Positions 34,133 through 42,118 of a DNA stretch of 64,000 nt are shown piece by piece. This stretch comes from Peteryoungia rhizophila. Lineage in GTDB: Bacteria; Pseudomonadota; Alphaproteobacteria; Rhizobiales; Rhizobiaceae. The translations under genes were made by a program, and so were the position numbers. The notes under the pieces were generated by a model. It did no database searches and had not been told where the DNA came from. It saw nothing but the letters and a program-made list of their open reading frames with translations. The first letter of the stretch is position 1. Each line of letters starts with the position of its first letter. The stretch spans positions 124,001-188,000 of the forward strand of contig NZ_STGT01000008.1 in the NCBI RefSeq assembly GCF_004912145.1, read 5' to 3'.

Positions 34133-35899
34133 ATGGATCAGTATACACTCAATCTGCTGATCGTAGGCGCGTCGTTCGCGCTTTACGTCGGCATCGCCAT
34201 CTGGGCTCGTGCCGGGACCACGGCCGAGTTCTACGCCGCAAACCGTGGCGTCAACCCGGTCTTGAACGGCATGGCCACTGCTGCTGACTGGATGTCGGCG
34301 GCTTCCTTCATCTCTATGGCCGGCCTGATCGCCACCGTCGGCTATGGCAACTCGACCTACCTCATGGGTTGGACCGGCGGCTACGTGCTGCTCGCACTTC
34401 TGCTCGCGCCTTATCTGCGCAAGTTCGGCAAGTACACGGTTCCGCAGTTCATCGGCGACCGCTTCTACAGCCAGGGTGCTCGCCTCACGGCTGTCGTCTG
34501 CCTGATTGTCATCTCGGTGACCTACGTTATCGGTCAGATGACGGGTGCCGGCGTCGCCTTCTCGCGCTTCCTGGAAGTAAACGTCTCGACCGGTCTGTGG
34601 ATCGCGTCTGCCGTCGTTTTCTGCTACGCCGTTCTCGGCGGGATGAAGGGCATCACCTACACGCAGGTCGCGCAGTACATCGTCCTGATCATCGCCTACA
34701 CCATCCCGGCGATCTTCATCTCGTTGCAGCTTACCGGCAATCCGATCCCGTGGTTCGGCCTCTTTGGTACGCATACGGAATCTGCACTGCCTCTGTTGCA
34801 GAAACTGGACCAGGTCGTCACCGACCTCGGCTTCAACGCCTACACCGCTCAAGGCTCCATGCTGAACATGACCCTGTTCACGCTGTCGCTGATGATCGGT
34901 ACAGCTGGTCTGCCGCACGTCATCATCCGCTTCTTCACAGTTCCGAAGGTGTCTGATGCGCGTTGGTCTGCCGGTTGGGCACTGGTCTTCATCGCGCTGC
35001 TCTATCTGACGGCTCCGGCTGTCGGCGCCATGGCACGCCTCAACATCATCAGCACGATCTATCCGGGTGGCACACAGCAGGAAGCCGTTCTTTACGACGA
35101 GCGCCCCGACTGGATGCGCAACTGGGAAGTGACGGGGCTCCTGCAGTTCGAGGACAAGAATGGCGACGGTCGCATCCAGTATTACAACGATGGTGCTGCA
35201 GGCTTCACCGATACTGCCACGCAGCGTGGCTGGACCGGTAACGAGCTGACGATCAACAACGACATCCTCGTTCTTGCCAATCCGGAAATTGCACAGCTTC
35301 CGGGCTGGGTGATCGCCCTCATCGCCGCTGGCGGTCTCGCAGCCGCTCTATCGACTGCTGCCGGCCTGTTGCTCGCGATCTCGTCTGCGATCAGCCACGA
35401 TCTGATCAAGGACTTCCTGAAGCCGGACATTTCTGAAAAGTCCGAACTTCTGGCGGCCCGTATCGCCATGGCAGGCGCAATTCTGGTTGCAACTCTGCTG
35501 GGCCTCAACCCGCCAGGCTTTGCCGCTCAGACCGTTGCACTCGCCTTCGGTCTTGCGGCTGCGACGATCTTCCCGGCTTTGATGATGGGCATCTTCTCGA
35601 AGCGCATCAACTCGGTCGGCGCCACGCTCGGCATGATCGTCGGCCTCGTGGTCACCTGCTTGTACCTGTTCACCTATCTGGGCTGGTTCTTCGTCGCAGG
35701 TACCAACATGCTTGAAAACGTTCCGGCCAATTACATCTTCGGCATCCCGCCGACGGCGTTCGGCCCGATCGGTGCGCTGCTCAACTTCGCCACGGCATAC
35801 ATCGTGTCGATGATGACCCAGGCTCCGCCGAAGCATGTACAGGACCTCGTCGAATCCATCCGCGTTCCGCGCGGCGCGGGTCAGGCGACCGGTCACTGA
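34133..35899 (+). CDS. Sodium:solute symporter, acetate-permease-like (VC_2705 group)
   Basis: A 588-residue inner-membrane transporter of the SSS family with about thirteen helices. Typical sequences are TTAEFYAANRGVNPVLNGMATAADWMSAASFI, which carries the Na+-site residues, GGYVLLALLLAPYLRKFGKYTVPQF and TAGLPHVIIRFFTVPKVSDAR. A loop of about 90 residues (1080-1270 of the gene) with YPGGTQQEAVLYDERPDWM is the mark of the VC_2705 group. Likely substrates are short carboxylates such as acetate, pyruvate or lactate. The paired DUF4212 gene and the downstream CBS and exonuclease genes match a setting I know from Pseudomonas. Confidence 0.92.
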   Translation: MDQYTLNLLIVGASFALYVGIAIWARAGTTAEFYAANRGVNPVLNGMATAADWMSAASFISMAGLIATVGYGNSTYLMGWTGGYVLLALLLAPYLRKFGKYTVPQFIGDRFYSQGARLTAVVCLIVISVTYVIGQMTGAGVAFSRFLEVNVSTGLWIASAVVFCYAVLGGMKGITYTQVAQYIVLIIAYTIPAIFISLQLTGNPIPWFGLFGTHTESALPLLQKLDQVVTDLGFNAYTAQGSMLNMTLFTLSLMIGTAGLPHVIIRFFTVPKVSDARWSAGWALVFIALLYLTAPAVGAMARLNIISTIYPGGTQQEAVLYDERPDWMRNWEVTGLLQFEDKNGDGRIQYYNDGAAGFTDTATQRGWTGNELTINNDILVLANPEIAQLPGWVIALIAAGGLAAALSTAAGLLLAISSAISHDLIKDFLKPDISEKSELLAARIAMAGAILVATLLGLNPPGFAAQTVALAFGLAAATIFPALMMGIFSKRINSVGATLGMIVGLVVTCLYLFTYLGWFFVAGTNMLENVPANYIFGIPPTAFGPIGALLNFATAYIVSMMTQAPPKHVQDLVESIRVPRGAGQATGH

Positions 35900-35912
35900 T
35901 AGAGACTTATCG

Positions 35913-35937
35913 GGAGGGGCGGCACAGTCGCCCCTCC
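35913..35937 (+). terminator. GC-rich hairpin after the symporter gene
   Basis: GGAGGGGCG and CGCCCCTCC form a perfect 9-bp stem with a 7-base loop, 13 bases after the symporter stop. The following TGTCCCTCAAAC has few T residues, so read-through into the next gene is likely. It may set a lower level of the regulatory genes relative to the transporter. Confidence 0.5.
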
Positions 35938-35986
35938 TGTCCCTCAAACAACCAAGGCGCCCAGGGCGCTCATGAGGGGGAAGCAC

Positions 35987-37813
35987 ATGGTCCAGACACA
36001 TTCCGACGTGCTGGCTTTTCTCGAGACCGTCCATCCGTATGACAGTCTCCCGAAGGACGAGATCGAACGGGTCTCCACCCGGTTTCAAGAAATTTCCTTT
36101 TCGACTGGTGCTGAAATCTATCACCGCGGCAATCCTTTGCCGGGCATTTATCTCATCATGGACGGCGCAGTCGAAATCATGGATGCCACCAATACGGTGG
36201 TCTCTGAACTTGCACCGCGCAACTCCTTCGGCGAGCGCGGCCTCCTGGGCGACGGGTTTGCGGCCACCACGGCCACGGCGCGCAGTGCCTGCACGCTTCT
36301 GATCCTGCCGAAAGACGAATTTCATCGGTTGATGCAGGAGCAGCCGGTCTTTTCCCGGTTCTTCACGCGCGGCCGATTTGCCGACAGTCGTCGCGGCGAC
36401 ATGACGATCCAGAAGGTCAGCGAACTGATGTCGCGGCCGCCGATCATCTGCTCTCCCGCCGATACCGTCCGGGCTGCCGCGGCGCTCATGCGGGAGCGGC
36501 ATGTGTCCAGCCTCGGCGTGGTCGAGAATGGACGGTTTCAGGGCATTCTGACGACCCGTGACCTGACGGCGCGGGTGCTCGCGGAGGGACTTGATCCCGA
36601 GACGACACCGGTATCGGCCGTCATGACGCCGGATCCCGTCGGATTGCCCGGTGAAGCCCTCGGTTCGGACATCCTGCATTTGATGCTGGAGCGTCGCGTC
36701 GGTCATCTTCCGGTCGTCGAAGGTGACCGGCTGATCGGCATGATCACGCAGACAGATCTCATTCGCTTCCACGCAATCAGTTCGGCCCAGCTGATCCGTG
36801 ATATCGCCCAGGCGGATCGTGCCGAGGACATGCAGGCAATCACCGCGCGTATCCCGCAACTGCTGGTCCAGCTCGTCGGCAGCAACAATGCGCATGAGGT
36901 CGTGACCCGCCTGATCACCGACATTGCCGACAGTGTGACACGGCGCCTGATCATGCTTGCCGAGCGCGAGCTCGGGCCGCCGCCGGTACCCTATGTCTGG
37001 CTTGCCTGCGGCAGCCAGGGGCGGCAGGAACAAAGCGGTGTCAGCGATCAGGACAATTGCATCTTCATCGAGGACGGCGTCGAGCCGGAGGAGATGCCGT
37101 GGTACCAGCAGCTCGCTGCCAAGGTGAGCAGGGGGCTCGATATCTGCGGGTACTTCTATTGCCCTGGGGACATGATGGCGAGCAATCCGCGCTGGTGTCA
37201 GCCAGTCTCGGTCTGGCGCAGCTATTTCCGCGACTGGATCCACAAGCCGGATCCGACCGCGCAGATGCTGGCGAGCGTCATGTTCGATCTCCGGCCGATC
37301 TGCGGTGCGTCCTCGCTCTATCAGGATCTTCAGGCGGAGACTCTGGCAGAGGCGAGCCGTAACTCGATCTTCACCGCTCACATGATCAGCAACTCCTTGA
37401 AGCATGCGCCGCCGCTCGGCCTGCTCCGTGGCTTTGCGACCATCCGCAGCGGTGAGCATCGCAACCAGATCGACATGAAGCACAACGGTGTCGTTCCGGT
37501 GGTGGATCTCGGGCGGGTCTACGCCTTGATGGGCAAGCTCGCTCCGGTCAACACGCGCGCGCGCCTGCTCGCGGCGGAGGAAGCGGGTATCATCTCCGGC
37601 GCTGGAGCCCGCGATCTGATCGCGGCCTATGACCTGATCGCGGACATGCGGCTGCGCAATCAGGTTCGCCAGGTGCGTGAGGGCAAAAAGCCGGATAACT
37701 TCCTGGCGCCTTATGATTTCGGAGATTTCGAGCGCTCACATCTGCGCGACGCCTTCGTTGTCGTGAGAACCATGCAATCGGCGCTCGCCAATGGCGGACG
37801 GGCGCCCGTCTAG
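35987..37813 (+). CDS. cNMP-binding/CBS-pair/DUF294 nucleotidyltransferase-like protein
   Basis: A 608-residue soluble protein. The ATG at 35987 follows GAGGGGG. Domains: cyclic-nucleotide-binding fold at 10-125 (FGERGLL at 81-87), two CBS domains at about 142-200 and 208-265, a DUF294 nucleotidyltransferase core at 285-430 (GSQGRQEQ at 342-349, SDQD at 353-356), and the DUF294 C-terminal helical domain to the end. In the cNMP domain the usual phosphate-binding Arg position reads FAATTA, so cAMP binding is doubtful. The GS-R-E/SD-D motif resembles GlnD-type transferases, suggesting modification of, or regulatory contact with, a partner such as the symporter. CBS domains may sense ATP/AMP. Confidence 0.88.
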   Translation: MVQTHSDVLAFLETVHPYDSLPKDEIERVSTRFQEISFSTGAEIYHRGNPLPGIYLIMDGAVEIMDATNTVVSELAPRNSFGERGLLGDGFAATTATARSACTLLILPKDEFHRLMQEQPVFSRFFTRGRFADSRRGDMTIQKVSELMSRPPIICSPADTVRAAAALMRERHVSSLGVVENGRFQGILTTRDLTARVLAEGLDPETTPVSAVMTPDPVGLPGEALGSDILHLMLERRVGHLPVVEGDRLIGMITQTDLIRFHAISSAQLIRDIAQADRAEDMQAITARIPQLLVQLVGSNNAHEVVTRLITDIADSVTRRLIMLAERELGPPPVPYVWLACGSQGRQEQSGVSDQDNCIFIEDGVEPEEMPWYQQLAAKVSRGLDICGYFYCPGDMMASNPRWCQPVSVWRSYFRDWIHKPDPTAQMLASVMFDLRPICGASSLYQDLQAETLAEASRNSIFTAHMISNSLKHAPPLGLLRGFATIRSGEHRNQIDMKHNGVVPVVDLGRVYALMGKLAPVNTRARLLAAEEAGIISGAGARDLIAAYDLIADMRLRNQVRQVREGKKPDNFLAPYDFGDFERSHLRDAFVVVRTMQSALANGGRAPV

Positions 37814-37824
37814 AGGAATGAAGA

Positions 37825-38346
37825 ATGCTGTTTGAGTTGATCGCGGCGGTTGTTGCCGGTGTTGCCCTGGCCGGAGTGGCGATGCTGCTGCGCTGGTTGA
37901 GCCGTGGCCTGTTGCCGAAATGGATCGTGCCTGTCTTCGCCGGTCTTGGCATGTTGAGCTATTCGATCTGGAGCGAATACAGCTGGTTCGATCGCATGAA
38001 TTTGGCTCTGCCGGGCATTGCCGTCTCGTGGAAGAATGAAGAGACGGCCTTCTGGCGACCCTGGTCCTACATCGAACCCGTCACGACACGTTTCACGGCA
38101 GTCGATCTGAAAACGGTACAGCGGAATCCGGCCCAGCCTGGCCTAGTCATAGTCGACATCCTGCTCGCGGCACGCTGGCAACCGGTGACGCCGGTCAAAG
38201 TGGTCTACGATTGCCAGAATACGCGGCGCGCGGATCTCCACGATGCCAGCATCAGCATTGCCGATGACGGGAGCCTGGTGGGTGCCGAATGGATTAATGT
38301 CGGAGCAGACGATGCTGCCTTAAAAATCGCATGTGCGAGCGGGTGA
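37825..38346 (+). CDS. Membrane-anchored protein of unknown function
   Basis: A 173-residue protein that I do not recognise. Two hydrophobic helices come first (about 4-24 and 35-52), followed by a soluble domain with YSIWSEYSWFDRMNLALPG, WRPWSYIEPVTTRF and VVYDCQNTRRADL. The pattern with two helices then a small beta-rich tail suggests an inner-membrane protein with its tail in the periplasm. It lies 11 bases after the CBS/nucleotidyltransferase gene, and its end abuts the exonuclease start, so it belongs to this operon. I know of no such gene in the Pseudomonas version of the operon. Confidence 0.75.
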   Translation: MLFELIAAVVAGVALAGVAMLLRWLSRGLLPKWIVPVFAGLGMLSYSIWSEYSWFDRMNLALPGIAVSWKNEETAFWRPWSYIEPVTTRFTAVDLKTVQRNPAQPGLVIVDILLAARWQPVTPVKVVYDCQNTRRADLHDASISIADDGSLVGAEWINVGADDAALKIACASG

Positions 38347-38353
38347 GGGAGAG

Positions 38354-40423
38354 ATGACAAGGATCAGCTTGCGCGGACGTATCCTGCTATTCTTCGTGGC
38401 ATTGGCTGCCGGGACTGTCCTGGCGCTGGCTGCGGGGCTTTGGTTCGGCTACCACCGCGAAGGCCGTCCGGACATGCTCAATGCCTTCATCCAAAGTGCG
38501 ATCGCCGCCGGCTTTCTGATCCTCGCGCTGATCACCTGGGTCTGGTATCTCTTCGATACACATCTCGCGCGGCCGATCGACAACGTCGCGTCTGCGATGC
38601 GGGCTCGTGCGCATGCCGACGTTGCGCATGATATCGAGACCAAGGACGCGCGCTACCTGGGTGATCTGGCAGCTGCCGCTTCCGCCACCGCGACCACGCT
38701 TGCCCAGACCCGCGGCGCTCTGGCTGAGCAGGTTCAACGCGAGACGACACGCCTCTCCTCTGACAAGAACAAGCTCGAACAGTTGCTGGCGGATGTCCCC
38801 CCTGCTGTTCTCCTCTGCACGGGCCGGCATCATCTGGTCTTCTACAACGGTGTGGCGCAGCAGTTTCTGGCCGGATCCCAGCGTCCGGTTTGCCTCGATC
38901 GCAACATCTTCGACTATCTGAGCGAAGGTCCCATTCGCGACGCCCATCACCGCTTGATCGAGGGGGGCGATCCCGATGCCGTGGTCGAGTTCATCTGTCT
39001 CAGCCCCTGTGGACGTCGCCGGCTTGCGGGCCGCATGCGCCTCGCCGGCGACAACGGCGGCGACCATGCGGCCTATGTGATGACGCTTCGCGATGTTACG
39101 ACGGAGGTCGAGGCCTATGCACGGCGGGATGCGTTGCTGGGCGACGTATTCCTGCAGGTTCGCCCGGCTTTGTCGGATCTGCGACGCGCCGCCGAGTCAC
39201 CGGAGCAGCCGGATGTGGGGGGTGCCCCTGTCATCCCGCAACTGCAGGCTCTGGATCGGCTGCTCGCCGAACTCGAAGCGCGTTTCGAGACTTGTCGCTC
39301 CGATGGCTGGCCGATGGCCGCCACTGATGCGCGCGAGCTCGCGGGGCAACTGCGCCGAGCGCTCGAAGGTCAAGGGTTCACGCTTGACATCGACGTCGTC
39401 GAGCTTGCCGTGCGATGCAATGCGTTCGATATCGTCAACCTGCTGTCTCACCTCATCTCGCATATTCACGGGGTAACCTCCGCCACGCAATACCGTCTTG
39501 TCATATCAGACGCTGGAGCCGCTGCAGACGTCGCTGTTTCCTGGGTCGGTTCGACGATCCAGCCCGAGGCACTGGACGCCTGGCTCGGCGAAGCGGTCTT
39601 TGAGGGTGGAATGACCTGCGATTCGATCCTAAAGGCTCATGGCAATGTTCTCGTCGTCGATTGCGCAGGCGATTTGCCGTCGATATCGACGCGGTTGCAC
39701 CCAGTCGAGCGACTTCGTCCAGTTGCCGCAGACCTCTCCCGGCATGTTGTCTACGACTTCGACCTGCTGTCACGCCTGCATTACGAGAAGATCTCGGATG
39801 CACGGCTCGATGCCCTGACCTATGTCGTCTTCGACACGGAAACGACCGGCCTGCTGCCCGAGCAGGGCGACGAAATCGTCCAAATTGCAGCCGTTCGCAT
39901 CGTGAACGGAAAGCGCGTTAAGAACGAGATCTTCAATCTGCTCGTCAATCCGGGGCGGCCCATTCCGCCGTCATCCTCCGCCATTCATGGGGTGACCGAT
40001 GCGATGGTTGCAGACGCCGTCAGCGTTCAGGAGGCCGTGCGGCAGTTTCATCGCTTTGCCGAGGGGGCCGTTCTCGTGGCGCATAATGCACCTTTCGATA
40101 TGGAATTTCTTTCCCGTCGCGAAAGGGAACTGGGGCTTCGCTTCCTCAATCCGATCCTCGACACGGTGCTGGTCTCGGCCACGGCCTTTGGTCGCGCCGA
40201 GACCCATACGCTCGATGCTCTCGCCGAAAGGCTCGGTGTCTCCATCGATGAGGATGACAGGCACACCGCCTTGGGTGATGCCATCGCCACGGCCGACGTC
40301 TTCATCAAGTTGAAGGACATGCTGACCGGCCGCGGCCTGTCGCGCTTCGGTGACGTTCTGGCCAGTCTTCGCAGCCACCAGAGGCTGGTTCGCGACCTCA
40401 ACGACCAGGCCCGGGTCTCATAA
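38354..40423 (+). CDS. Membrane sensor-like protein fused to a DEDDh 3'-5' exonuclease
   Basis: A 689-residue protein starting at an ATG after GAGGGAGAG. Two helices (about 10-31 and 47-67) anchor it; a HAMP-like linker (to about 100), a coiled coil, a PAS-like domain (145-250) and a stretch resembling a worn-out histidine-kinase core (255-460) follow. This last part has a helix pair and an N-box-like NAFDIVNLLSHLISHIHG but no phosphoacceptor His in the expected place. Residues 485-655 form an exonuclease of the DNA polymerase III epsilon type with all catalytic residues: Asp494 and Glu496 (FDTETTG), Asp582 (HNAPFD), His637 and Asp642 (HTALGDA). It closes the symporter operon. A nuclease gene is known here in other proteobacteria, but its job is not known to me. 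Confidence 0.85.
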   Translation: MTRISLRGRILLFFVALAAGTVLALAAGLWFGYHREGRPDMLNAFIQSAIAAGFLILALITWVWYLFDTHLARPIDNVASAMRARAHADVAHDIETKDARYLGDLAAAASATATTLAQTRGALAEQVQRETTRLSSDKNKLEQLLADVPPAVLLCTGRHHLVFYNGVAQQFLAGSQRPVCLDRNIFDYLSEGPIRDAHHRLIEGGDPDAVVEFICLSPCGRRRLAGRMRLAGDNGGDHAAYVMTLRDVTTEVEAYARRDALLGDVFLQVRPALSDLRRAAESPEQPDVGGAPVIPQLQALDRLLAELEARFETCRSDGWPMAATDARELAGQLRRALEGQGFTLDIDVVELAVRCNAFDIVNLLSHLISHIHGVTSATQYRLVISDAGAAADVAVSWVGSTIQPEALDAWLGEAVFEGGMTCDSILKAHGNVLVVDCAGDLPSISTRLHPVERLRPVAADLSRHVVYDFDLLSRLHYEKISDARLDALTYVVFDTETTGLLPEQGDEIVQIAAVRIVNGKRVKNEIFNLLVNPGRPIPPSSSAIHGVTDAMVADAVSVQEAVRQFHRFAEGAVLVAHNAPFDMEFLSRRERELGLRFLNPILDTVLVSATAFGRAETHTLDALAERLGVSIDEDDRHTALGDAIATADVFIKLKDMLTGRGLSRFGDVLASLRSHQRLVRDLNDQARVS

Positions 40424-40672
40424 AACGTAAGTCATCACTAACGATTTCTTTCCGGATATTCCAACTTGAGAGCAAAGCCTCTCTGCGATGACAGGTGGGT
40501 GACAGGTTCTGCTGCTAGGCGTATTGTCACATCGTTCCGTGGAGGCGGGGCAGATGGGACATGGGAGGAGCAGGCAAAGCCTGAAGCGGTACTATCCGCA
40601 GTGAGCGAACCTGCGTTCTCCCCACAGATCAGTTGCAAGCGGCAAGAGCCGCATTGATGGTGGAGGACTATC

Positions 40673-41617
40673 TTGAAACACTTTTTCCTGGCATCTATTC
40701 TCGCAGGCGCACTGGCCCTTCCGGCCGCTGCTGCCGATTACACGATCATGGCTCCGGCAGCGCCTGGCGGCGGCTGGGACCAGACGGCCCGATCGCTGCA
40801 GCAAGTGATGCAGGCTGAAGGCATTTCCGGCAATGTTCAGGTGGTGAACGTACCCGGCGCCGGTGGCACGATCGGTATCGCTCAGTTCGCCAGCCAGCAG
40901 AAGGGCAACCCGAACGCCCTGATCGTCGGTGGTTACGTCATGGTCGGCGCGATCCTGACGAACCAGTCGCCGGTTACCCTCGCCGATGTCACGCCGATCG
41001 CACGCCTGACCGGCGAGTACGAAGCGATCGTCGTTCCTACCAATTCCGAAATCCAGAATATCGGTCAGCTTGTCGAGATGCTGAAGGCTGATCCGGGTTC
41101 CGTTTCCTGGGCCGGTGGCTCGGCCGGTGGTACCGACCACATCGGTGCAGGCCTCATCGCCAAGGCGGCCGGCGTTGATCCGACCAAGATCAACTACATC
41201 GCCTATTCGGGCGGTGGTGAAGCGCTTGCTGCCATCCTCGGTGGCCAGGTCACCGTCGGCATTTCCAGCTACGGTGAATTCCAGGCCCAGGTTGCTGCCG
41301 GCACCCTGCGTCTCCTCGCCGTCTCCAGCGCCGAGCGTATCGAAGGTGCCGATGCTCCGACGCTCAAGGAAAGCGGTCTCGATGTCGTGCTGCAGAACTG
41401 GCGAATGGTTGCGGCCGCTCCGGGCCTGACCGACGAGCAGAAGGCTGCTGTTACGGCTGACATCGAAAAGCTTGCCAAGTCTGCTGGCTGGCAGGAGACG
41501 CTGAAGACCAAGAACTGGCAGGACACCTACCTCGTCGGCGATGCCTTTGAAGAGCAGCTCGCCAAGGACATTGCTGCCACCGAGGCGATCCTCAAAGACA
41601 TCGGTCTCGTGAAATGA
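40673..41617 (+). CDS. tctC: Tripartite tricarboxylate transporter substrate-binding protein
   Basis: A 314-residue periplasmic binding protein. It begins at TTG, eight bases after GGAGGA, with the signal peptide MKHFFLASILAGALALPAAA; no ATG fits. The mature part has APGGGWDQTARSLQQVM, VVNVPGAGGTIGIAQF, and the WAGGSAGGTDHIGAGL loop that fixes the ligand carboxylate, all TctC hallmarks. The TctB gene starts inside its stop codon. TctC proteins bind citrate, tricarballylate or other carboxylates; the ligand is not evident. The 249-base gap upstream shows no terminator or recognised operator. Confidence 0.92.
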   Translation: MKHFFLASILAGALALPAAAADYTIMAPAAPGGGWDQTARSLQQVMQAEGISGNVQVVNVPGAGGTIGIAQFASQQKGNPNALIVGGYVMVGAILTNQSPVTLADVTPIARLTGEYEAIVVPTNSEIQNIGQLVEMLKADPGSVSWAGGSAGGTDHIGAGLIAKAAGVDPTKINYIAYSGGGEALAAILGGQVTVGISSYGEFQAQVAAGTLRLLAVSSAERIEGADAPTLKESGLDVVLQNWRMVAAAPGLTDEQKAAVTADIEKLAKSAGWQETLKTKNWQDTYLVGDAFEEQLAKDIAATEAILKDIGLVK

Positions 41618-42108
41618 GCATGGAAGAGCGTTCTTCCGAACATCGTACGCGCCGCCCTGATTGGGCGGCGCTGGCCATCGCCGTGGTGCTTGCCGCGATT
41701 GCAGGCCTGATCTTCTACGATGTCGCTCGTCTGCAGGGCGGCAATCTCTATTCGGGCATTGGCCCTGCCACCGTGCCGAAGGGTATCGCCGCTTGTCTTA
41801 TCGGTCTTGCCGTCTGGACGGTATTTGCCGCTATGCGCCGGGATTTCCCCGAGAGGGAGCATCAAGAGCTTCCGCCGATTCTGTTCATCGTCGCGGGGCT
41901 TGCCGCGCAGATGTTGCTTTTGAAGACAGCCGGATTTTCGCTCGCTACCGGCGTCCTGTTCGCATTGACAGCGGCCGGGTTCGGGAAAAAGCAGTTCTGG
42001 ATCTCGCTTCCGGCGGGTATCGCTCTCTCCTTCGTCGTGTGGATCATCTTCGCGCGCTTCCTGCAATTGTCCTTGCCGGCCGGCCCGCTCGAACGGCTGT
42101 TTTTCTGA
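41614..42108 (+). CDS. tctB: Tripartite tricarboxylate transporter small membrane subunit
   Basis: A 164-residue protein with four hydrophobic helices (about 15-33, 50-68, 83-105 and 125-150), the usual topology and length of TctB. Motifs are GNLYSGIGPATVPKGIA near residue 40 and the LATGVLFALTAAGFGKK hairpin region. It overlaps tctC by four bases (ATGA) and precedes tctA by ten, forming one operon. TctB has low sequence conservation, so the call leans on position as well. Confidence 0.88.
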   Translation: MSMEERSSEHRTRRPDWAALAIAVVLAAIAGLIFYDVARLQGGNLYSGIGPATVPKGIAACLIGLAVWTVFAAMRRDFPEREHQELPPILFIVAGLAAQMLLLKTAGFSLATGVLFALTAAGFGKKQFWISLPAGIALSFVVWIIFARFLQLSLPAGPLERLFF

Positions 42109-42118
42109 GGGGAACCCC

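Noticed and set aside
35348..37483. 711-residue minus-strand open frame
   Set aside because: Antisense to the symporter and CBS/nucleotidyltransferase genes; no recognisable domain and a composition typical of mirror frames.
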